Part shown: positions 56,600-64,000 of the stretch, piece after piece
Layout of the letters: each line of letters opens with the position of its first letter
Position numbering within the stretch: the stretch's first letter is position 1
Source of the DNA: Notolepis coatsorum
Taxonomy: Eukaryota > Chordata > Actinopteri > Aulopiformes > Paralepididae
DNA length: 64,000 bases
Direction: 5' to 3'
Assembly (NCBI GenBank): GCA_963971535.1
Contig: OZ020601.1
Coordinates: 18,230,767 to 18,294,766 of the forward strand
The notes under the pieces: generated by a model
Told to the model about the DNA's origin: nothing
Seen by the model: only the letters and a program-made list of their open reading frames with translations
Databases searched by the model: none
Made by a program: the position numbers and the translations under genes

Positions 56600-56897
56600 T
56601 GTCAATAAAAATAATGCTACCAGCAGACTGCTGGGCTCAGTCAGACTCAGTATGGGCTGCCTCAGTCAGTGACAGTGTTAGAGAGAGTGGGCGCAGTTTA
56701 GCTCGTTCTGTTAATTTCCCCAGGAGGGAGACAATTATTATAACACAGATGAAAAATAATGATTTCTTTTTATTATTGTAAACTATATAATTTTTTTTTA
56801 TTATTATTATTATTTATATTTTTTAGAATTTTTTTACTGTTTATATTTTTGGGGAAGCTTGGCTTCCCTTGGCTTCCATGAATATTCGCCACTGGTA
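56600..56897. mobile_element. Right end of the 4751-6996 hAT family
   Basis: AT-rich subterminal stretch and GGCTTCCCTTGGCTTCCATG followed by AATATTCGCCACTG, the reverse of CAGTGGCGAATCCTTATGGA at 4751. The left end was not found. Confidence 0.6.
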
Positions 56898-57675
56898 ACT
56901 GGTTCAAACTGAATTACAGTAAGTCATATGAAACGTGTGTATTTTGTGTTTAGAGTTTTGTGAAAAGTGAGGGCAGTTTTGTGAAATGTGTTTTTAGCAA
57001 TTGTGAAAAATTGTAAAATGTTAAAAAAATTATTAGTGTATATATTATACATGTGTGTTTCATTTAGCAAAGGATCTGGGTGTTTTGCTTATTGTGTGTG
57101 TGGTTGTATTAATTATGTGTAGTGTTTTGAAACATCAGGCCCTGTTTTCAAAATTGTGCTTACAGTAAGCAATAAAAAAAAATATCCCAACTAAATGCAA
57201 AAATGTGTAAACACTACAGAGGATCCATAACACAATGTGATGTTTTTCTTTACAGTAATTACATTATCCTCAATATGTCACAGTTTTTTGTAAGCAATTT
57301 GAAATTCAGTGACAGTATACATACTGCATTTGAAAACATGACCTATACATGTACGATATAGGCCTACTATACAGTAATGAGTAGGGCGGTGGGTATGTTG
57401 ATATATTGATGGTATTCCTGTGATGATCCTGTGTGCCTTAATACTGGAATTGCACGGCTATCTATACGGAGGTGTTGGTCATCCCAGGTGTATGTAATGT
57501 TAGTGAGGGCATGTCTACTTTGTACACTAACTTCTTTCATTACCTTTTTATTTACCTACTGTATGACCTATTTTATAATGTTTTATGTCAGCCCTTTAAG
57601 GGATGGGTGTTGCAAATTAGCTTTGGCTACAAACACTATGATACAGGCATTATCTACAGTATGTATTTGTATCTG
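56898..57675. other. Non-coding, GTGTTTTG-rich, no gene
   Basis: Repeated TTTTGTGAAATGTGTTTTAG words (also 58200-58390), probably one degraded element interrupted by 57676-58030. No termini identified. Confidence 0.35.
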
Positions 57676-57769
57676 TCCCTTTCAAATAAATCAAATCAAA
57701 TCAATGCATCTTGTACACATCCTTCTTGCCCCCCACCCCCAAAGAAGAAAAGAAAAATCCTTTGGAACC

Positions 57770-58030
57770 TTCAGCAAACTGTGCACTCAAGTTTCTTTAA
57801 TAGTTGTCATACAGAAGTACAGAATACTTTTATACAAAATGCTTCTTACTGTTACGCTCCAGAGACTGCTAGACAAGATAAGTATGAAATAAAATAGTAT
57901 AGGATGTAGAATAGAAGTAAAAATAGAGGTCACAGTGTTCAGTATAGACATATGTACAATGTTTGATGCAGAATAGAAGTAACTGAGTTACCATACAATA
58001 TACAATATACTATGCAATGTACTAATATCC
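57770..58030 (-). mobile_element. Rex1-type LINE 3' UTR fragment
   Basis: GTTGTCATACAGAAGTACAG and AGTAACTGAGTTACCATACA; reverse complement of 27480-27730. Shares about 240 bp with pieces in the Mutator-like element. Confidence 0.75.
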
Positions 58031-58545
58031 ATCCATCCACTCTGCACTGGCCTATATAGGTGTGGTCACATCATTCGCACATTTTGAGTCGTGTTTAATC
58101 AATGACACCAGATGTGTTCATTGTTCAACCTTTGCTGACTGTATCATTTTGCATCACATGAGCTTCAATGTGCACATTTGATCAGAGATTTTTGCAACAT
58201 GTGTTTTAGCAAGACAAAATGTGTTTAGACTTGTGAGAAAAGGGGATTGAGTTTTATGTGATTGTGTCTACAGGTGAAATGTGTTTATGGTTTTGCCAAA
58301 TGGGGGCTAGTTTTATTGAATGTGTTTAGGGAACTGGTCATTTGGTTTAGGTTTAGGGTATTGTTTTGTGTTTTAGCAATCGTGAAAAACTAAAAAGGTC
58401 AGAGGGACTCAAATCGTACCGGTTTCGTGGAATGACTCAAATACAATAATGTTCTCTATGAGCAAATACAAGGTTTGTGTGTCAAATGTCTGTTTACATA
58501 CCGATCATTCATTGCCATGTATTATGCATGTTATCCATTTGCACA
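58031..58545. other. Non-coding flank, no gene
   Basis: Continuation of the GTGTTTTAG-type degraded repeat. Nothing else supported. Confidence 0.3.
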
Positions 58546-58554
58546 GGTCAGTGC

Positions 58555-58705
58555 AGTTCTCTGAGAAGTGGAGTGACTTCTGCTGACTTTGGTAGATTGT
58601 GTATCAGGTGGGCCACTGTGTTCTGTGTGAGTTGAAGCGTGTTAAATAACCCAGCTACTGTACCAGAGCAGGAGTTGGTTGGCTTCTTTAGTCAGGAGGG
58701 GCGGA
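58555..58705 (-). pseudogene. Diverged L2 LINE fragment
   Basis: GAAGTGGAGTGACTTCTGCT, GGCCACTGTGTTCTGTGTGA and GGCTTCTTTAGTCAGGAGGG parallel the cleaner L2 copy at 35553-35740. Older than the other L2 copies. Confidence 0.7.
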
Positions 58706-59022
58706 GCTGTATATAACACAACAGGATTCAATGTCCTCAATGACATCACTCCACTGGTGGCCATATTTAAACTAATTTACTTGCAATAACTGTCAAACAA
58801 ATGAATGTGTGCAAAACGGTTGAGAGTTTATGTATGTGTGAGATTATGTGCAAAATAAATAAAAACATGTGCAAAATAAAAACAAGTTTTTTGTTGAAGT
58901 GCCCCTTTAAAACCTTTCTAACCGTGGCTGTGAATATATCCCAGCGTTCCACAGGATGAGATTAAAGCAAACAAACAGTGTGGAGTGAAAAGGGAAAATC
59001 CACAGGATTGAAATGGAAAGCT

Positions 59023-59066
59023 ACGGGAGGCTGCAATTCGAAACTGGCCCCCGTAAATGTCCGAAA
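59023..59066 (+). mobile_element. Short CR1-group LINE scrap
   Basis: CTACGGGAGGCTGCAATTCG and AAACTGGCCCC match 34541-34572. Confidence 0.5.
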
Positions 59067-59184
59067 CACCCTCCCACCCCCTCCTAATGTACAGTTCCCT
59101 CCCCCTCGTATGTATATATTTACTGTTTACTGTATACACTCGACTACTGCTAGACCCCGTTCAGAGCCGGCTACAAGGCTGTAC

Positions 59185-59720
59185 CGGCTCCACCATTGGC
59201 GGGGGATACCAGCACGTCCGATCATGACACCATCTTCCTCTATCCCGTTTACAAACAAAGATCACGTGATGCCGTCGTGTCACGTGAGACAAAAAAAAAT
59301 TACCGACCAATCAGAGGCCACGCTTCAGGACGCTCTCGAGGACGTCGACTGGGATATGTTTCAAGGAAGCGCCAGTGACGTCAGCGAGTTTGCGGACACC
59401 GTGGTGAGCTTCATTACAACACTGGCTGATAGTATTGTCCCTACTAAAAAGGTGCAGGTCTTCCCTAACCAGAAACCGTGGGTGGATAGTACTATCAGAG
59501 CAGCTCTGAAATCCCGCACCACTGCCTACAACCTAGGCAGAGAGTCAGAAAACATGGAGGAGGAGTACAAGGCTACAGTCTATACTCTGCGCAATGCTGT
59601 AAAACTTGCAAAACGGACATATGCTGATAAATTGGAGACACAAATGGCACAAAACGACACAAGGCTTATGGCGGGGACTGAGGACGATAACTGACTACAA
59701 AGTCAGCGCCCCCTCAATGG
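59185..59720 (+). pseudogene. Rex1-type LINE ORF2: end of endonuclease and linker
   Basis: TSDHDTIFLYPVYKQR is the SDH end of an AP-endonuclease domain. It is followed by EDVDWDMFQGSASDVSEFAD, NQKPWVDSTIRAALKSRTTA and YTLRNAVKLAKRTYADKLE. At about 59668 a one-base frameshift occurs; in the next frame WRGLRTITDYK follows, joining the region seen at 25670-25720 of the other copy. RT missing. Confidence 0.8.
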
Positions 59721-59721
59721 C

Positions 59722-60193
59722 GGTAGAAATAAATATCAGATCAACGCAAGCTGTCCTTACCTGGTATCTGATGTAATGCAAAAAAAAAGAATCCAATTAT
59801 CTGATTGCCATTCCAGTTATCCACAGCGATCCGGTCTCCGACGTTGTTGGGCATTGCACTTCAACGGGCGGGCGGGGTCAGTAGTCCAAACCATCCCTAC
59901 AAGCGTGTGTTTTGCCGGAGTGTTTAGGACCCGCCCCTACGCCGCAGCTCGGTAGAGAAAAGAAACGAACCCGTTTCTAACGGGGTGCAATAATGGCCTA
60001 AGGTGTTAGAGGGCGGTATAAGACCGTCTGCCAGCTCAGACACACTCAGAACAGTATGCACAAGGTGCCCCGCTGAATTATGAATGGCAATAGCGATTAA
60101 AAGAAATACTGTGAGAAAAACTTAGATCTACGTTTCCGGCACTCAACGATTGGGCGACAGAAACGTAGTTCTACGTGAACGGCACCGGAAGTG
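59722..60193. mobile_element. piggyBac-like right-end fragment
   Basis: Ends GGCACCGGAAGTG before TTAA (60194-60197). CGGCACTCAAC is shared with 47391-47401. The left terminus is not visible, so the left edge is where the LINE stops matching. Confidence 0.5.
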
Positions 60194-60197
60194 TTAA

Positions 60198-60675
60198 AGA
60201 ACACTTTTTTAAAATGTCTTGGTAGTAGATAATTTTTTGCTTTATACATTATTTCCAATAAGAGAAACCAGGAATTCCGAGTTACAATTTTATTTGGACA
60301 TGCCTCTCAAGTGTTTAATTTATTTTCAGCACTATTATGTTTAAAACCAAATGAAAACTACTTATTACATGGCGTTTTCACATTCGCCAAAATGCTTGCT
60401 TGTGATTGGTCAATAGCACTCGTCAGAGGTGCGATATTACTCGATAACGGACCTCTGTGGAACAATAATGAGCGCTGTGCGCAGCTGTTCGCAATCAAGG
60501 CCACTGACACACTGCATCAGTGCAGCCAATCAGACACACCTGCTGGCTGCACTGACAGCGGAGTGTGTGTGACGATGACAGCGGAGCCAGAACAGAACTG
60601 CGTCCGCATTTGATCTCGTCTTGTCGATGTAAAATGAATTAGGTATATTATTAGTAAGTTAGCCATGTAATAAGC
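60198..60675. other. Non-coding flank with a possible MITE
   Basis: GATTGGTCAATAGCACTCGT and GATATTACTCGATAACGGAC resemble parts of a fish MITE family. No boundaries found. Confidence 0.35.
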
Positions 60676-60823
60676 GGGATAATGTATAGCTATACTCGAT
60701 CATTGTCGCAAAATAATTGACCGTCACTGACGTTTAAAACACCTCTGCGCTGCGCCTCGGTATTTTAAACTCTGTGTCGGTCAATTATTTTGCGACAATG
60801 ACCTCGTAGCTATACATTATCCC
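60676..60823. repeat. 148-bp near-perfect hairpin
   Basis: GGGATAATGTATAGCTA at the left and its reverse complement at the right; CATTGTCGCAAAATAATTGA pairs with TCAATTATTTTGCGACAATG. Arms of about 72 bp with a few mismatches and almost no loop (CTGCGCTGCGC). Confidence 0.92.
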
Positions 60824-61014
60824 TTACTTAAAACACCATAAGATGAGACAATGGATGTATGAATGGAAGTGGATACCAGCCTAGCTGCTGGCCAAAAATA
60901 CCGCTCCTGATGTTTTAAGCTAGGCTAGTGGTCTGTATCAATAAGACAGATATCAATTTCCTCTCTACTGTGCGTTCAGTAGAAACACATTTCCTATAAC
61001 ATTTGGTTGTGTTC

Positions 61015-61160
61015 TCTTAACTCCACCAACATGATTACCAAGTCAATTAGGACTAATCACATGTGTAAAACCGCCAGGAAGCAGTGTGGATCATCTCTTA
61101 ACTTCAATCACATGTCTAAAACCTCCAGGCAGCAGTGTGGATCATCTTTTAACTTCCACC
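61015..61160. repeat. 60-bp tandem duplication
   Basis: Two copies of AATCACATGTGTAAAACC/ AGCAGTGTGGATCATC with small changes. Confidence 0.8.
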
Positions 61161-61561
61161 TCTGCTTCTGGAGTTCCTTCCACGCTGTTCTTTTTCAGGT
61201 GCAACTCCTTCTGGTTTGACTTGAGAGCTGATGCCAAAGCTTCATAGGATTTCCCTGTCAATGTGCTGTAAAACCATGATTTACAGTGATTTAAAAACGG
61301 CAATTGTTAGAAAAGTATTTGGTATTCGGTGTAAATGATCAACATACCTCGGACATTCTCTGTTGCAGACAGATAAACTGAAAGATGAATAAGGGAGCAC
61401 ATGTGAATATATGATGAAAGATCACTATTAATGCATTACTCAGACAAAAACAACAGGATACAATACTGTATAATAGTGTTAGCGCTGAACAGTGCAACGA
61501 GTACTCAATATTCCTTTCATCTGATGTGTTATATTCTGTGTGGTGCTGTGTGTCAAGTGTA

Positions 61562-62042
61562 CATTTTTTTTTTTTTTTTTTATCCACTTTTTCTCCTCTT
61601 TTTCAATTTTTCTCCCATCCCAATTTTGCTGTGCCAATTCTCCCCTCCCCTGTCTTGAACGTTGCTCGCATATGCCCCCCACTGGCCGGTTGTAGTGAGG
61701 ATAGAAGCCTTGCATCACGTGTCCCCTCCGATACACAAGGAGGCAGCCTGTCACATCTTTTCACCTGCCAGCGCGGAATCTCATTGGTGAGGTGTAACGT
61801 GTGGGAGGCTCACACTACCCCGCCATTTCCTGTCTCTGCTGTGCAGGCGTCCCCCAACCGACCTGTAGGAGTCGCTGTCCACAACGTCCAGATTACCACC
61901 CATCGACTTCCACCCGCTAACTCTGCCAATTGAGTTAGTATGACGGCCGGCCCAAGCCGGAGGCAACACCGACAGCCGGATTCGAACCCGGTGTCTCTTG
62001 CGTTGGTGACAAGCGCAATGTCCGCTGCGCCACCCAGCCGCC
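61562..62042 (-). mobile_element. tRNA-headed SINE, copy 3, TSD TGTCAAGTGTA
   Basis: TSD at 61551-61561 and 62043-62053. Poly(T) at the left and the tRNA-like head at the right (minus strand), with GGATTCGAACCCGGTGTC as B-box region. Confidence 0.88.
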
Positions 62043-62094
62043 TGTCAAGTGTAAATATTATACTTATTATACATTATACGTAATATAGCCTAAT

Positions 62095-62235
62095 GTGGTG
62101 AATACAGTATAGGTGATTCAGTCTAATCATCTAATATAGCATACTGTGGTAAATACAGTAGGCTATAGGTGATTCAGTCTAATCATCATCTAATATACTG
62201 TAGCATACTGTGGTGAATATAGTATAGACTAGACG
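62095..62235. repeat. Tandem repeat, about 55-60 bp, three partial copies
   Basis: Copies of GTGGTGAATACAGTATAGGT and GATTCAGTCTAATCATCTAA. Confidence 0.75.
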
Positions 62236-62477
62236 TCTAAAGCCACTTACAGTCCCACAAACTATAGATAGTTGAGAAGAGTTACAATCCTTATATCACT
62301 GAAATGTGCATCATGGTGAAAATATGTTCTACAAACCTGCAGGGTTATAATGGTGTCTAGGAGGTCATTGTTACTAGCAGTCTATGTAACTTGTAAAGGT
62401 TTGTGTTCACAACACCATAACCATTGATAATGCCTTTCAATAAAGGATATTGAAATATCTGATCATCATCTTGATTA

Positions 62478-63097
62478 ATTGAAAATGGGGGACCCTGATG
62501 TAAACAAGACAAAAGTATTTTTCTTGTCTGCATCCCCTTAACAATTGTTTGTATTGAGCCGTACTGTATTGTACCCATTCTGCAATCTGTTAATAAAGTC
62601 ATCAATCAGGGCGGTCAGGTGGCGTAGCGGAGATTGCGCTCGTCACCAATGCAAGAGGCTGCGGTCTCGACTCCCGGAGTCAGCATTGCCTTGGCTTGGG
62701 CTGATCGCTATACTAACTCGTTTGGCTGGGTTAGGGGGAGGGAAGCCGTGGGTGGGAAAGCGTTGTGGACAGCGACGCCTACAGGTCAGGTCTGGGCGCT
62801 TGCTCAGCGGAGGCAGGACTTGAGGAAGGCAGCGTGACCTCCTACGCGTTACACTTCACCAATGAGAGCCCTCGCTGCCAGGTGAGAAGAGAGCCACTGG
62901 CTGTCGCCGCACGTGTCGGAGGAAGCGTGCGGATACTTCAGGGGTCCCTTGTACCGAGTACCGACCAGTAGGAGAACATGCACACAACAACCAGGTAGGG
63001 GAGGGGGGGGAATTGGCATAACAACTAAATTGGGACGGGGAGAAAACAGAAAAATCTGAGAAAGAGAGATACAAAAACATTTAAAATAAATAAAGTC

Positions 63098-63128
<31 letters not shown>
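62478..63128 (+). mobile_element. LINE 3' end with (CAAT)n tail, split by SINE copy 4
   Basis: TTGAAAATGGGGGACCCTGA, GTACCCATTCTGCAATCTGT, then AATAAAGTCATCAATCA duplicated around the SINE, and (CAAT)n at 63099-63128. Same family as 34690-34830. Confidence 0.8.
62609..63088 (+). mobile_element. tRNA-headed SINE, copy 4, TSD AATAAAGTCATCAATCA
   Basis: 17-bp perfect TSD at 62592-62608 and 63089-63105. A-box-like TGGCGTAGCGG at 62620-62630 and B-box-like GGTCTCGACTCC at 62663-62674 mark a tRNA-derived RNA polymerase III promoter. Best-preserved copy. Confidence 0.9.
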
Positions 63129-63130
<2 letters not shown>

Positions 63131-63760
63131 CATAACTCAACAACAAATTTACATGAACTAAATGGAATGGGGGCTCTAGTTTATTCTTGCCTTGTTATCA
63201 TTACTAAAGAATTGTGATGTTAAAATGTGTCTTAACCATATAAACCCATGAAAGTCACCACATCTGATTAAAATGCTTTGCAAATGTAATGTCTGCCAAT
63301 ATAATTCGTCCGCTGTTTCCCATGTCTCCCATAGGAGCGTAATGATGTCATGGGCTGAACACCTGGGCTTATAATGTCAGGTGAGCTCCAAGATGGCAGA
63401 CTACTTCAGGAGGTCTCATGAAAGCGTGTTGTCCGTTCCACCTGGTATCACAACGTTGGATCCCCCATCATCAACAGCCTGACGTCCTTCTCTTCCCAAC
63501 TAACTACATTGCTGCAGGACCAGAGAGTGGCTTGGCTGGGGTCCTCCTATCATCTTCCCCCAAGCCTGAAGTGATGTTCTTTGATCGCCCACATGTATAT
63601 GTTTGGATGTTAAGCTGTGAACAAACACGCCACTGATTGAGTTTTCCTCTGCTGTGGAGGTGAATTAACCCTGCTGTACTACAGAGATGTGTGGCTGGAA
63701 CCATCATTCTTTGGCACTTTTTCCAACGAACCTTGCTTGCAGTTACACCCTACTTCCCCT
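63129..63760. other. Non-coding flank
   Basis: No exon, RNA gene or element terminus supported. Confidence 0.35.
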
Positions 63761-63764
63761 GAAA

Positions 63765-64000
63765 GTCAGTATCATTGGATTAGCTGTAGCAGCTAGAATG
63801 GCACAGTATATTGTCTGCTGACCCAGGATCAGTATTATTGGGTTAGCTGTAGCAGCTAGAATGGCACAGTATATGGTCTGCTGACCCAGCGTCAGTAATA
63901 TTAGGTTAGCTGTAGCAGCTAGAATGGCACAGTATATTGTCTGCTGACCCAGGGTCAGTATTATTGGGTTAGCTGTAGCAGCTAGAATGGCACAGTATTG
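63765..64000. repeat. 63-bp tandem repeat running off the window
   Basis: Nearly four units with GGGTTAGCTGTAGCAGCTAG and ATGGCACAGTATATTGTCTG. Few differences between units. Confidence 0.93.

Noticed and set aside
62609-62690. tRNA gene at the SINE head
   Set aside because: A- and B-box words are present, but there is no credible anticodon stem and the segment is joined to a SINE body with TSD.

Overview
This is vertebrate nuclear DNA, most likely from a ray-finned (teleost) fish. The evidence is large introns with GT-AG borders, long CA/GT and CACT microsatellites, several minisatellites, and a dense layered load of fish-type transposable elements: L2-type, Rex1/CR1-type and L1-type LINEs, tRNA-headed SINEs, hAT, piggyBac-like and Mutator-like DNA elements, and a BEL/Pao LTR retrotransposon. 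I cannot name the species.

One host gene is recognisable. It is the 3' two thirds of DRC7 (CCDC135, 'lobo' homologue), a nexin-dynein regulatory complex subunit of motile cilia and sperm flagella. It lies on the + strand as twelve exons between 7786 and 52943. All splice phases agree, and the joined exons total 1740 nt, which is 579 codons plus a TGA stop. The missing N-terminal exons should lie upstream of base 1 or be unrecognised in 1-7785. The likely poly(A) signal is at 54388.

Layout. 1-7785: upstream intron or flank filled with DNA-transposon debris, including a 2.2-kb hAT-type element with a perfect 8-bp target duplication (4751-6996). 7786-13255: exons 1-4 of the window, separated by a 42-bp minisatellite that is split by a LINE (itself split by a SINE) and by a hAT MITE, and by a CACT array. 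13256-19651: one intron occupied by a 5.9-kb hAT-bounded nest holding a broken piggyBac transposase gene, which is in turn split by an L2 LINE. 19652-25206: exons 5-7, with an L1-type LINE inserted into an older inverted L1. 25207-37815: exons 8-10 with a Rex1-type LINE, two L2 copies and a Mutator-like element inserted in one of them. 37816-52357: a 14.5-kb intron carrying a very young BEL/Pao element inside a 40-bp minisatellite, and a CR1-type LINE split by a piggyBac-like element. 52358-52943: last two exons, separated by an intron made almost entirely of AC and GT repeats. 52944-64000: 3' flank with palindromic MITEs, a 62-bp perfect palindrome, more piggyBac-like and Rex1-type remains, and two SINEs.

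No operon, CRISPR array, rRNA or functional tRNA gene is present. The interest of the window lies in its insertion history (several events can be ordered by target-site duplications), in one minisatellite family recurring in four parts of the same gene, in a duplicated exon-10 splice border offering an in-frame alternative donor, and in perfect or near-perfect foldback structures downstream of the gene. I found no wholly new system; the foldbacks and the Mutator-like element are the least ordinary objects.
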